From an uncultured Eubacteriales bacterium (GTDB taxonomy: Bacteria; Bacillota; Clostridia; Lachnospirales; Lachnospiraceae), in NCBI GenBank assembly GCA_900548855.1, contig URMF01000016.1:1-62354 (forward strand): DNA of 62,354 nt. The letters are read 5' to 3'. How positions within the stretch are numbered: position 1 is the stretch's first letter; every line of letters starts with the position of its first letter. The translations under genes and the position numbers were made by a program. The notes beneath the pieces were generated by a model. That model had not been told where the DNA came from and did no database searches. It saw nothing but the letters and a program-made list of their open reading frames with translations. Of this stretch, positions 53,814 through 62,354 are shown one piece after another.

Positions 53814-55694
53814 TTATCGAACCTTTAGTAGCTCTTCTCCCGATTTTACAGCGCCAGATACCATCACTGCCACATCCTCAAACTCATCGGTATTGGTTAC
53901 AACCACAGGTGTGGTAACAGGATATCCCTCTTTTCGGATTGCTTCTATATCAAATTCGATAAGCAAATCACCCTTCTTTACCATATCACCTTCTTTTACA
54001 TGGGCGGTAAAATGTTTACCCTCTAATTTCACAGTGTCCATACCGACATGTATCAAAATCTCTATATGATTGTCACTTTCGATGCCAACTGCATGATGGC
54101 TGTCTAAGAGGCTTACTATCTTACCGCTAAATGGTGCAACTACCTTTCCTTCCGTTGGCTCAATGGCTATACCCTTACCCATTGCCTCACTTGAAAATAC
54201 CTCATCCTTTACATCGGATAAAGCAACCACGGTTCCGGTAACCGGACTTGCAACATTTTCAGAGGCTTCTATCACTGCATTTTCTGCATCGGAATTTATA
54301 CCTGCTGCCTCAACCTTTTCCATACCCGGGTCATCAAAGCCCACAATCTGAACAAGAACAATTGCACCGATAATCGAGATTGCCAGACCAATCACCTCTC
54401 CGATAAATGGTGTCATATTATCCTTATTAATGGCATTTACTACTGTTAACAAGCTTGGGAGACCTGCGTATGCATAGTATACGGAATTAAAGAAGCTTGC
54501 CACAACCGCACCGACACCGCCGGCAATACAGCCACAGATAAAAGGCTTTTTAAACCGCAGAGTTACACCATAAATGGCTGGCTCTGTGATACCAAAAATA
54601 CCAGTGATACCTGCTGATAAAGCAACACCCTTCATCTCTTTATTTCTTGTTTTTAAGAAAACACCAAATGCTGCTGCCATCTGTGCACAAACTGCACAGG
54701 TCTGAAATGCCTGGAAGGAATCATATCCCTGGTTGGCAAAGTTTGCCATAACCATAGGCGTAACGCCCCAGTGAACACCAAAGATAACCACAACCTGCCA
54801 TATACCACCGATAATCGCAGCTGCCAGTGGAGGTGCAACCCTTACCAATACGTTATATCCGTTGGCGATTGCATTTGCAGCACCGGTAGAGACCGGTCCA
54901 ATAGCAAGCACAGTAAGAGGCACCATAATTAAGAGACAAAGAAATGGTGTAAATAACGCCTTTACTGCATCCGGCAGATGCTTCTCCAAAAACCTTTCCA
55001 GGTAGGATAGTACCCATACCAGCAATAAGGGAGGCAATACCGACGAGGTATATGTTGTCTCAGACAATGACATGCCGAGAAACTTAATGGTCTCTCCCTC
55101 TGCAACCCTTGCCGCAATATCAGATAGAGACGAACTGACCAATGCACTACAGCATGCCAGAGCAACAAACGTATTACATTTAAAATGCTTGGAAGCCGTT
55201 ACCGCAATAAAAATCGGTAAAAATGTAAATGGCGCCCATGACATTAAGCTTAGCACCTCATATGTTCCTGTCTCTGCAAACTGTGGTGCAAACAAATTAA
55301 TAATAATCAAGCAGCCCTGTAAAATACCTGCTGCTGCCAGTATATAAACAAATGGTGCAAACACCGCTGACATGGTAGCGATAATCCGGTTGACAATCCC
55401 CTGCTTCGGTGCATCCGCCTCTCCGCCATTCTCACCTAAATTCAGGGTTTGGGCAGCATAGGCATATACGTCCTTTGCATGCGTTCCAATTACAACCTGA
55501 AACTGTCCGCTATTTTCTACTACTGTAATAACACCCGGCATTTCTGAAACCTTTGCATTTGCATCCCCCGGTGTCTCCTTTAAAACCAATCTCAATCTGG
55601 TGGCACAGTGTGTTACATTTACAATGTTGTCTTCTCCACCGACAGCATTGATAATGTCTCCTGCTAACTTTTCATAATCTCTTACCTGAGCCAT
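53814..55694 (-). CDS. bglP: Beta-glucoside PTS transporter, subunits IIBCA
   Basis: 626 residues from the ATG at 55694, with AAGGAG upstream. A IIB domain (1-~85, active Cys30 in NVTHCATRLRL), a membrane IIC domain (~100-470) and a IIA domain (~480-626, active His in ILIHVGMDTV). It takes up beta-glucosides and phosphorylates them with HPr-derived phosphate. The order IIB-IIC-IIA matches BglF/BglP. The gene is the first of the bgl operon. Upstream palindromes suggest an RpiR-type repressor; no LicT-type antiterminator site is seen. Confidence 0.94.
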   Translation of the reverse strand: MAQVRDYEKLAGDIINAVGGEDNIVNVTHCATRLRLVLKETPGDANAKVSEMPGVITVVENSGQFQVVIGTHAKDVYAYAAQTLNLGENGGEADAPKQGIVNRIIATMSAVFAPFVYILAAAGILQGCLIIINLFAPQFAETGTYEVLSLMSWAPFTFLPIFIAVTASKHFKCNTFVALACCSALVSSSLSDIAARVAEGETIKFLGMSLSETTYTSSVLPPLLLVWVLSYLERFLEKHLPDAVKALFTPFLCLLIMVPLTVLAIGPVSTGAANAIANGYNVLVRVAPPLAAAIIGGIWQVVVIFGVHWGVTPMVMANFANQGYDSFQAFQTCAVCAQMAAAFGVFLKTRNKEMKGVALSAGITGIFGITEPAIYGVTLRFKKPFICGCIAGGVGAVVASFFNSVYYAYAGLPSLLTVVNAINKDNMTPFIGEVIGLAISIIGAIVLVQIVGFDDPGMEKVEAAGINSDAENAVIEASENVASPVTGTVVALSDVKDEVFSSEAMGKGIAIEPTEGKVVAPFSGKIVSLLDSHHAVGIESDNHIEILIHVGMDTVKLEGKHFTAHVKEGDMVKKGDLLIEFDIEAIRKEGYPVTTPVVVTNTDEFEDVAVMVSGAVKSGEELLKVR

Positions 55695-55833
55695 GAACAA
55701 ACACTCCTTTCATTTTATGAAGATCTTTTCCCGCGGTTTTCAAGTCCCTCATATATTTCTTAGTGTTACCAATATATCAAAAATCTATCGGTTTATCATC
55801 ATTTTAAGAAATGCCGGCAGGATGTTTCAAAGA

Positions 55834-55872
55834 AACTTATTAATTACCTTGTTTTCGTGAAACAATGTTTCA
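55834..55872 (-). promoter_or_regulatory. Tandem palindromic operators of the bgl operon
   Basis: TGAAACAATGTTTCA (55858-55872) and GTTTCAAAGAAAC (55834-55846) are two dyads of the same TGAAAC/GTTTCA half-site, 11 bp apart. Such sites are typical of RpiR-type sugar-phosphate regulators, but no such gene is in the window. Confidence 0.55.
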
Positions 55873-55907
55873 AAAATCAGATAATTGTGAAACTCATTTG
55901 TCCATTA

Positions 55908-56744
55908 TTATAGTTGTAATCCTGATATGCTTTTTTTCATATAATACAATGCCACAAAACAGGCTACACATATTAGAATTCCATACCGGATATGAAACAA
56001 TCTTATTTTCATCTCATATCCTTCCATAGCAAGTATTTGCTCATTTTGAATTTCATATCCCATTTTTGTAAGATTTTCCAGTCTCATACCATCTAAATCA
56101 TACCCGGAAAATAACACTCTCACAGAATCTGACTTATTAAGACTTGTACCGTCTTCCTCTGTACAGATAAATGCCGTTTCCTGCTCTGTTTTTTCTTTCA
56201 ACACAACAAGTCTTGCAGAGTGAAAAGTCTGTGGTGGCATATCTTCTTCCTCTGCCCCCTCTTCTTCCTCCAGATACTGGATTTTATATTCTTCCCCATA
56301 TTCCGTAATGTTCTCTTTTTCCAATGACACATTATTTTCTAGAAAACCTGCCTGAATTTCTTTAAATGCCGCCTGATTTATATAATACCGCTTTTCACTG
56401 CCGGATGCCGTAATGCCATAAACTGTTTCTATATAGGACTTTGACAGCATTGTACAAGTCATCATTGTCTCCTGACCCTGGTATTTTACCGTTACCGGAA
56501 TATCAAGGCTCCGGCTCACTGCTGCCACATCCTCTTCCTGTGCCAATGCACTGAGCTGTTCATTTGTAACCGTACTTCCATGTATCAGGTAATATTCCAC
56601 TGGAGACTGCACGCTATGGTAAAGTTTTCCTGCATGATAAAGTACATTGACAAAAAATCCTGCACCTGCCAGTATAAAAAGACACATCAGCTTTACTGTA
56701 TCATTTTGTTTTCTCAACCTTAAAAACTTACGAATTTTCATCAT
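55908..56744 (-). CDS. Membrane protein at the end of the lipoprotein/ABC operon
   Basis: 278 residues. An N-terminal membrane helix (~17-37), a long extracellular part with an acidic run (EEEEGAEEEDMPPQ) and a C-terminal helix (~250-267). The ectodomain resembles the extracytoplasmic core of MacB/FtsX-type permeases, but the four-helix permease part is absent. It overlaps the upstream CARDB gene by 17 bp, so they are coupled. Possibly a partner of the ABC complex. Not recognised further. Confidence 0.6.
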   Translation of the reverse strand: MMKIRKFLRLRKQNDTVKLMCLFILAGAGFFVNVLYHAGKLYHSVQSPVEYYLIHGSTVTNEQLSALAQEEDVAAVSRSLDIPVTVKYQGQETMMTCTMLSKSYIETVYGITASGSEKRYYINQAAFKEIQAGFLENNVSLEKENITEYGEEYKIQYLEEEEGAEEEDMPPQTFHSARLVVLKEKTEQETAFICTEEDGTSLNKSDSVRVLFSGYDLDGMRLENLTKMGYEIQNEQILAMEGYEMKIRLFHIRYGILICVACFVALYYMKKSISGLQL

Positions 56745-58287
56745 TTTCTATCTCGTCCATATCCTTTTTCAGAGGCCGGACATGCAGGAATTTTCTTGCA
56801 GCCAGCACCCCTGTCATTCCAAGCAGAGTCACTACAATCACTGCCATAATCACCCACCACTGCCCGGTATCATCAGGTACCTCTTGTTCTTTTTTTTCAT
56901 TAAGCGGTGACATAATTGTGGTTTCAAAAACCTTCTCTTCACTCATTTCCTTTCCGGTCTCATCTTCATAATAAAAGGTAACGGTTCCCCGTGTCTTTCC
57001 ATATAAGGAGTCCCCGGAAAGACCCTCAGCGGTAACCTCCATGCTGCCGGACAAGGCACTTCCAGCTTCAATATCTCCGATAAATGCTGTCTGTTTCGCC
57101 GTTAAACCGTCTGCCTCCATTACTGCTCTTACATTATAAAGCTTGCCTCTTCCCAGATTCATCACCTGGGTTTGTAATTCTATTGTTTCCCCCATCTGTA
57201 TTTCCTTCGGAACCGCAACAGGGTCTATTTCAATCTTAACCGGAAGTGCTGCCATTATCTTTATCGTTCCCTGTCCCGTATAGGAGGTTCCCTTACTGTC
57301 TGCATAATCCAGTGTAATAGGAACACTGTATTGCCCCTGTGGTGCTGATGAATGAATACGGAATTCATAAGTCACTTCACAGGTTTTTTCTGTTTGAAGT
57401 TCTTCTACATAAATGCTGTCTGACTTACTTATCATTTCTATCTGTTCAACCGGAGCAGCCGTTACCAGCATATTTTTCACAGTATCTGTTTTGCTGGTAT
57501 TCCTTAAGGTAATCTTTACCGTAAAAGAATCTCCTGACTCAATCGTATCTTTTGAAAATGTATAAGAATCTACTATCACCTTCGGTGTAAACTGAGGATT
57601 TTCAGATTCCTCCGTTGGGGTATCTGCCACAGTACTCATGTCACTTCCGTCAGTAATGGTTACATAAACCGTAAATTCCTGATGGATTTCATTTCCCTGC
57701 TCATCCTGTGCCGACACAGTAATGATGACCGGATATCCTCCATTATAACGGTTCTTCTTCAAATCCAGCGTATAGGATATCAGATAACATTCCTTCTCTT
57801 TTCCTTTGCTTCCAATTTTATGCTTTTTTAAACGGATATCCTTTTCATAATTTTTCTGCACAAAGGGAATCGTTTCCGCTTCCCCCAGATTTACCGTTGA
57901 TTTTATCTTGTCTCCTTTTATCTTTGCATTTGCCAGTAATGGCAGGACAATCACTGCTTTTCCCTTCTTAACCTTTGGAACATATCCTTTTGAATACGTT
58001 TTATCCATACCGGTATAGAGATTTTTGTTATCAATGCTAAAAACTGTCATATTATCGGAACCAGCTACATCTTCCCCTTCTTCTCCGTCTTTTCCCGCTG
58101 CCTCTTCCCCCTGTACCTGGATACCGGTTCCGCCTGTATCACTTCCGTCATCTTCTATTCCATACCCGAAACTGCTCTCCTGTTTTTTCCATTCCTCTGC
58201 AAATACTCTGTTATAAGTCATATGGAATCCTGCTGTTATGAAAACTGCAAAAAAAACAACTATTTTTAAATTCTTCCATTTCATCAT
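56728..58287 (-). CDS. CARDB-domain surface protein
   Basis: 519 residues. A signal peptide (~8-30), a low-complexity acidic start, then Ig-like beta domains; the middle carries CARDB-type units (VDSYTFSKDTIESGDSFTVK, KIEIDPVAVPKEIQMGETIE), and a C-terminal anchor helix (~484-502) precedes a basic tail. Such proteins bind ligands or partners on the outer membrane face (COG1361 style). Encoded 4 bp after the ABC ATPase and overlapping the next gene by 17 bp, so it works with that transporter. Confidence 0.78.
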   Translation of the reverse strand: MMKWKNLKIVVFFAVFITAGFHMTYNRVFAEEWKKQESSFGYGIEDDGSDTGGTGIQVQGEEAAGKDGEEGEDVAGSDNMTVFSIDNKNLYTGMDKTYSKGYVPKVKKGKAVIVLPLLANAKIKGDKIKSTVNLGEAETIPFVQKNYEKDIRLKKHKIGSKGKEKECYLISYTLDLKKNRYNGGYPVIITVSAQDEQGNEIHQEFTVYVTITDGSDMSTVADTPTEESENPQFTPKVIVDSYTFSKDTIESGDSFTVKITLRNTSKTDTVKNMLVTAAPVEQIEMISKSDSIYVEELQTEKTCEVTYEFRIHSSAPQGQYSVPITLDYADSKGTSYTGQGTIKIMAALPVKIEIDPVAVPKEIQMGETIELQTQVMNLGRGKLYNVRAVMEADGLTAKQTAFIGDIEAGSALSGSMEVTAEGLSGDSLYGKTRGTVTFYYEDETGKEMSEEKVFETTIMSPLNEKKEQEVPDDTGQWWVIMAVIVVTLLGMTGVLAARKFLHVRPLKKDMDEIENDENS

Positions 58288-58291
58288 CTTT

Positions 58292-58927
58292 TCATTCCTT
58301 TATCAACATTAAATCCTGTACATGGTCACAAAGTTCTTCAATATCCTGTGCATTATGGCTGGCAAGCAAAATAGCCTTTCCTTCTGCTTTTAATTCTTTT
58401 AAAAGCATCCGCATTTCCACCACTCCATGCCGGTCAAGACCGTTAAAGGGTTCATCCAAAACCAGCACCTTTGGATTTTCCATAATCGCCTGGGCAATCC
58501 CCAGCCTTTGGCGCATTCCAAGGGAATATTTCGTAACCGGCTTTTTCATATCCGGATTAAGCCCTACTTTATGCAGGGTTTCCCTTATCTCCTGCTTACC
58601 AATTCTCCCTTTTAAAGAAGCAAGAATTTTCAAATTCTTATAACCACTTAAATTAGGAATAAACCCCGGTGTTTCAATAATGACGCCTAAATGGTCAGGA
58701 AAATCAATTTGTTTCCCAATCTGCTTCCCATTTACCCAGATAGTTCCCCTGTCACATTTCATAAACCCACAGATACATTTCATCAGTACTGTTTTTCCAC
58801 TTCCGTTATTGCCTACCACCCCATAAATACTTCCCGGTGGAATGGATAAACTGATATTCTTTAACACCTGTTCCTTCCCAAAGGATTTATATACATTTTT
58901 AACCTCAATTCCTGTATGTTCATCCAT
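58292..58927 (-). CDS. ABC transporter ATP-binding subunit
   Basis: 211 residues with Walker A (GNNGSGKTV), the signature LGMRQRLGIAQ and Walker B VLVLDEP. The start is CcmA/ABC-2-like. It powers the two membrane proteins encoded upstream (58958 and 59847). The domain is short with no C-terminal extension, common in this group. Gene gaps of 30 bp and 4 bp place it in the operon. Confidence 0.93.
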   Translation of the reverse strand: MDEHTGIEVKNVYKSFGKEQVLKNISLSIPPGSIYGVVGNNGSGKTVLMKCICGFMKCDRGTIWVNGKQIGKQIDFPDHLGVIIETPGFIPNLSGYKNLKILASLKGRIGKQEIRETLHKVGLNPDMKKPVTKYSLGMRQRLGIAQAIMENPKVLVLDEPFNGLDRHGVVEMRMLLKELKAEGKAILLASHNAQDIEELCDHVQDLMLIKE

Positions 58928-58957
58928 TTTCTGACTCCTTATTTCTTGTTCTTCCTT

Positions 58958-59854
58958 CTATCTCATCTGCGTCCCCGTAAACTGGAAGGAATAATTTTTT
59001 ATTTTTATAAGGGACAATGCAAAAAAAATGACGCTGACTACAGCAAAAAACAAATACGAATTTCCAAGCTTTGGCAGATTATCATAACCAAAGTTATGCA
59101 TATAATAAGTCGCATGATTAAGAGGAGAGAGCCAGCCAAATATAATATTTGCATACCGCATCCGCTCAAGGGAAATTCCAAACCATTCCGCCACGATATC
59201 CGGATTCAAAATCATTCCAAATCCGGTAAAAACCACTCCACCAATCATTCCTCCATTAGTCTTACAAAGATTCAGAAATAAAATAATGCTTGCCATACTA
59301 ACAGCATATCCGGTCATCAAAAGAAAAATATGCAGAGTACATTGATACGGAAACGTAAGCTCCAATACCTTGACAAATGCCGGAACTGCAATCTGCTCTC
59401 CAATATTAGAATATCCCATCACCGCTGCCGTATCACTCCACATATTTGCCGGAAATGCCCTTTGCGCCGACAAAACAATCGTAGCACCAAAAATAAAAAG
59501 CATAAAAACAAAAGTCGCCATAATTAAATATAGAATCTGACCAAGCATCCATACTTTTCTGTCTGTCCGTACCATAAAATATGGTACTTCACAGGAAAGA
59601 TTGGGCATATCCGCAAAGAGCAGCAACAACAGCAGGGATATAATCAACACCGACTGGGAATCCCCAAAGGTCCATATAAAGGTTTCCATTCCCTGTAAAT
59701 ATGTATCATGTGCCTTGGCAAACTGCATTACCTTATCCGATAACAGAAAACAAAATATAAATGCCAGCAAAAAACACATAATCATCTGTGGATTTTTATG
59801 CCATCTTCTGAAATTAGAAAGCGCCGTATATACAATCTGCTTTATCTTATACAC
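58958..59854 (-). CDS. ABC-2-type membrane subunit (larger)
   Basis: 298 residues with about six membrane helices (LLAFIFCFLLSD, LIISLLLLLLFADMP, FVFMLFIFGATIVLS and others). No clear motif, but the plan and its place next to an ABC ATPase mark it as the permease. It overlaps the upstream membrane gene by 8 bp. Substrate unknown; likely a lipid, peptide or lantibiotic-like compound. Confidence 0.78.
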   Translation of the reverse strand: MYKIKQIVYTALSNFRRWHKNPQMIMCFLLAFIFCFLLSDKVMQFAKAHDTYLQGMETFIWTFGDSQSVLIISLLLLLLFADMPNLSCEVPYFMVRTDRKVWMLGQILYLIMATFVFMLFIFGATIVLSAQRAFPANMWSDTAAVMGYSNIGEQIAVPAFVKVLELTFPYQCTLHIFLLMTGYAVSMASIILFLNLCKTNGGMIGGVVFTGFGMILNPDIVAEWFGISLERMRYANIIFGWLSPLNHATYYMHNFGYDNLPKLGNSYLFFAVVSVIFFALSLIKIKNYSFQFTGTQMR

Positions 59855-60473
59855 GCTCTATGCACCTCCTAAGAATCTCATAATAAATAATGCAGACAAC
59901 CAGAATCATCCCCCCACACATAAGGATAATCCCTGTATTTCCAAACACCCATGTATGAGCGGGTGCAAACCATTCCACCGGATACAGACAGTACAGCGAA
60001 GCGAAATACCTCTCATACAGGATAACCAGTGCATGAAATAATACAAAAGAACCACCATAGGCTACATATCTGCTGTTGGATGCTGCTGCCAATGTGGCAG
60101 CTACGACTGCCCAAAGCATTCCCGAAAGAAATACAAGAAAAACATCTACAGAAACTTCCTCCTGTGTCTTACTGTGCAGATAGAAAAAACATGCTATGCC
60201 TGGCAATGCTCCCCCACTGATGCCACAGGAAAAAAATTTTCCTAATATGTATGCATTTCTTCCGCACCGGGGCAGATATTCTTTTAAGTATCCACTTTGA
60301 TACTCATTAATCCATGCTGTAGAATATGGTACGGATGCCAATACCGGGACACTGATTCGGAACAAATCCGAATCGAATCCGGACCGGAACAAAATCACAC
60401 ACTCCAACAATAGTCCTGCCCAAAAATGCAAACTGCCAAATGCCCGTTTCAAATCCGTTTCAAAGCTATTCAT
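59847..60473 (-). CDS. ABC-2-type membrane subunit (smaller)
   Basis: 208 residues with about six membrane helices. It starts MNSFETDLKRAFGSLHFWAG, a plan common to short ABC-2 permeases. The gene follows the lipoprotein with a 2-bp gap and overlaps the next by 8 bp. It probably pairs with the larger permease. Confidence 0.72.
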   Translation of the reverse strand: MNSFETDLKRAFGSLHFWAGLLLECVILFRSGFDSDLFRISVPVLASVPYSTAWINEYQSGYLKEYLPRCGRNAYILGKFFSCGISGGALPGIACFFYLHSKTQEEVSVDVFLVFLSGMLWAVVAATLAAASNSRYVAYGGSFVLFHALVILYERYFASLYCLYPVEWFAPAHTWVFGNTGIILMCGGMILVVCIIYYEILRRCIERV

Positions 60474-60475
60474 CT

Positions 60476-62017
60476 CTAATATCCTAAATCTCTGTTAATT
60501 ACGGTCCCGTCAATCGCATTAATTGACAAAATATTACCGGTTACTTCTTGTCCGTATTCATCAATCATCCTGCCTTCAAAGTCCCAGACAGGAACAATCA
60601 GCCCTGTATCAAAACTGTCTTTTTCACTGATTCTGGTATAGACCAGCTTCACATCCGTTACTTCAATTGACACTGTTCCTTCTTCCCCTTCCACTGCATT
60701 CTCAATTACCACCATCTGTTCAAAGGTATCTTTTATATCCTGAAACGATTTTATACTGGTTTTTTCCACCACTGTTTCATCTACAGAAAGCGGAGTGAGG
60801 TAACGAAAATCCACAATGCCGTTGTCATTGACCGCAATAACAACTGCTTCATTTCCCCATACCTTTTTTGTATATTCATCTCCCTGCCACTCATCAACAT
60901 ATTTAAATCCGGCTGAATTATCAACAAAAATACCATCCATATTTCTCATATACAGAAATTTGTAAACATCCCGGTAATATTCATCTTCCTCACCAATGAG
61001 CTGCGAATAGATTCCGCTCTCACAGCACTTATAATCTGCAAGATTCAACTTCTGCATCAATTCATCTGCCTGCCCTCTGGCTGCTTCTTCAGATAGAGTA
61101 AGAGATTCCTTGTCAGCCAGTTCCGGCATTTTTCCCAGTTCAACACCTGCCTCTGTAAAATCCGGTGTTTCCCCTTCCTTTTTTAATACTGCAAACTCCA
61201 TATCATCTTCCACAAATGCGGAAGATATCATTCCATATCCATATTTACTATTCATGTAGCGCAGGCAGTTTCCGTAATTACCGCTGTTTTGTGCAAACAA
61301 TGCATGGTAATTGCCATCTTTTGCATCACTCACTCCGTAATAGACTTCGCAGTCCGGGTGTATACTGTACTCCCATTCATAAAAAGTATCTTCCGGATAC
61401 TTTTTGCATAATTCCTCAATACTATAAATTTTATTATCAGAAAGATAATCCGTTAACTCCACATCATCCGGTGCAGTTTCATATTCTGCTTCCAATTCCT
61501 GTAGATTCTGCTCATATTCCGACTTGTACTGCTGCAAGTCTTCTTCACTGTAACTGCTTTTCTCTTTCTCAATATCTTTAATCATATCTTTGTTTTCCTG
61601 TATCTCCTTTGCAATTACCGATTTTGTCCTTGCACTTTGCATCCTACCCTCATAGTAGGTGACGTCGTCTGTCAGTGCATTTCTTACATTATCCAGAAAT
61701 TCCTGACTGATTTTTTTCTGACTGACGCGGTACACAGATAATTTCTCCACCTCCGGCACCTGCACTTTGGCATCCACATCCACCTTTACCCTTAAGGAAT
61801 CATCCTGAATTTGTGTCTGATAGGTTTCATAATTTCCTTCTACTTCTTCTAGCACATCATTATAAGCTGCAGCTCCCTCTTCGGTATTTTCTGCCTGTTC
61901 TAACATCTTATCCAGATTCTTTTCCTTTACAACCGAATTTTCCGGATTGCCGGCACATCCCACCAGAGAAAGTACCATGGTTCCTGCTAACAAAAATACA
62001 ACACTCTTTTTTCTCAT
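60476..62017 (-). CDS. Lipoprotein of the ABC/CARDB operon (DUF6034-like)
   Basis: 513 residues from the ATG at 62017, with GAGGAG upstream. A signal peptide with lipobox LSLVGCAG sends it to the outer face of the membrane as a lipid-anchored protein. The body is acidic and beta-rich with a helical stretch (~125-195). I recall a Lachnospiraceae lipoprotein family named DUF6034, but this is from memory. It is the first gene of a six-gene operon with an ABC transporter and CARDB protein, so it may be a ligand-binding or immunity subunit. Confidence 0.72.
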   Translation of the reverse strand: MRKKSVVFLLAGTMVLSLVGCAGNPENSVVKEKNLDKMLEQAENTEEGAAAYNDVLEEVEGNYETYQTQIQDDSLRVKVDVDAKVQVPEVEKLSVYRVSQKKISQEFLDNVRNALTDDVTYYEGRMQSARTKSVIAKEIQENKDMIKDIEKEKSSYSEEDLQQYKSEYEQNLQELEAEYETAPDDVELTDYLSDNKIYSIEELCKKYPEDTFYEWEYSIHPDCEVYYGVSDAKDGNYHALFAQNSGNYGNCLRYMNSKYGYGMISSAFVEDDMEFAVLKKEGETPDFTEAGVELGKMPELADKESLTLSEEAARGQADELMQKLNLADYKCCESGIYSQLIGEEDEYYRDVYKFLYMRNMDGIFVDNSAGFKYVDEWQGDEYTKKVWGNEAVVIAVNDNGIVDFRYLTPLSVDETVVEKTSIKSFQDIKDTFEQMVVIENAVEGEEGTVSIEVTDVKLVYTRISEKDSFDTGLIVPVWDFEGRMIDEYGQEVTGNILSINAIDGTVINRDLGY

Positions 62018-62236
62018 TTTTATCATCTCCTCATGATTTGTAACCAATTTTGCAAAGCAAACTTCGTTGCTGCGATACTCGCCAAATATATATACAAGTA
62101 TCTATGCTTGGCTCGTTATTCGCACAAATTGATTGCCTACTTGCCCGCCATCACGAAGTGATTCTTAATGCGGGCAATTCCCGTCTCGTAGATTTTCATA
62201 ATCTACTTGACACTATCTTTTTCCATACAAGTAAAT
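62018..62236. other. Highly structured leader upstream of the lipoprotein operon
   Basis: Three or more stems lie here. TTGCCCGC (62141) pairs with GCGGGCAA (ending 62177) around ATCAC/GTGAT; GTAGATTTTCATAATCTAC (62188-62206) is a self-paired stem; another weaker one spans ~62070-62110. The arrangement suggests a structured 5' leader RNA or a composite dispersed element. No known riboswitch was recognised. Confidence 0.5.
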
Positions 62237-62354
62237 AGGTAATTGCGAAACTCCCTATTTTCAAAATCTAGTTGTGCAATATAGACAATGTCATAAGCAG
62301 GGTGCTTTGGAGCCGTTGGTACTTAGGTGCCGTATTTTGGCACCTTATGTACCA
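62237..62354. repeat. MITE-like repeat, copy 4 (cut by the window end)
   Basis: Starts AGGTAATTGCGAAACTCCCT like copy 2 and then runs into a different centre with a strong stem: TGGTACTTAGGTGCC pairs with GGCACCTTATGTACCA (62317-62354). The far end lies outside the window. Confidence 0.65.

Noticed and set aside
55695..55907. LicT/BglG antiterminator site ahead of the PTS gene
   Set aside because: No RAT-like hairpin overlapping a terminator was found; only short palindromic dyads are present.
62050..62238. 62-residue plus-strand frame at the window end
   Set aside because: It runs through the structured stems, has no ribosome site and no protein-like pattern.

Overview
This 62 kb window looks like chromosome of an anaerobic Firmicute of the Lachnospiraceae type (Roseburia/Agathobacter/Blautia neighbourhood). 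That placement is inference from overall protein character: strong AGGAGG ribosome sites, an AT-rich genome, a Clostridia-type small helical protein near 19 kb, a beta-glucoside PTS, and a lipoprotein/ABC operon of a kind I associate with this family. I see no rRNA, tRNA or CRISPR array.

Layout. 1-6.8 kb is housekeeping: the 3' end of carB, a short-chain dehydrogenase, a K+/H+ antiporter, an OGG-type glycosylase, an acetyltransferase, a membrane protein and a Nudix hydrolase. 7.0-8.75 kb is an AT-rich insert with a GNAT-transglutaminase fusion and a GNAT whose tail looks cut at the edge. 8.7-16.8 kb is a minus-strand cluster that looks like genome defence: an unknown coiled-coil protein, a PLD nuclease-helicase-DUF3427 protein, an AlbA_2/Schlafen-type ATPase regulator, and a very unusual UvrD helicase fused to a PD-(D/E)XK nuclease domain and a LexA-type self-cleaving peptidase. 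17.0-19.5 kb is a short ordinary stretch (ArsC/Spx, a sodium symporter, a small helical protein). 19.5-35.8 kb is a second, larger defence region on the minus strand: an Mrr endonuclease, a methyltransferase, a frameshifted HNH gene, a 674-residue unknown coiled-coil membrane protein, and a complete Type I restriction-modification locus (hsdM, two hsdS, hsdR). Inside that locus lie a tyrosine recombinase, a decayed rhuM gene, a decayed toxin-like gene, a NERD nuclease and a hidden Fst/par-like type I toxin-antitoxin RNA pair. The two hsdS genes have different first target-recognition domains and an identical 539-bp second half, bounded by a 10-bp inverted repeat.

36-49 kb carries sensors and regulators: a chemotaxis receptor, an XRE regulator with a membrane protein, an OLD-family ATPase-TOPRIM nuclease with a four-cysteine insert, a voltage-gated-type K+ channel, a MerR/TipAS regulator divergent from a cupin, AraC, GNAT, GyrI-like and YjbR-DUF3795 proteins, and a WYL regulator. 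49-55.9 kb is sugar metabolism: a phosphofructokinase paralogue, an aldo-keto reductase with two ferredoxin motifs, a YczE membrane protein, and a beta-glucoside PTS with 6-phospho-beta-glucosidase behind palindromic operators. 55.9-62 kb is a tight six-gene operon: lipoprotein, two permeases, an ABC ATPase, a CARDB surface protein and a membrane protein, with a highly structured leader.

Four copies of a MITE-like repeat with GCGAAACTC termini lie between genes at 1.9, 42.3, 53.7 and 62.3 kb. The best candidates for something undescribed are the helicase-nuclease-LexA fusion at 14.4-16.8 kb, the type I toxin-antitoxin pair inside the variable hsdS region, and the 674-residue protein next to hsdR.
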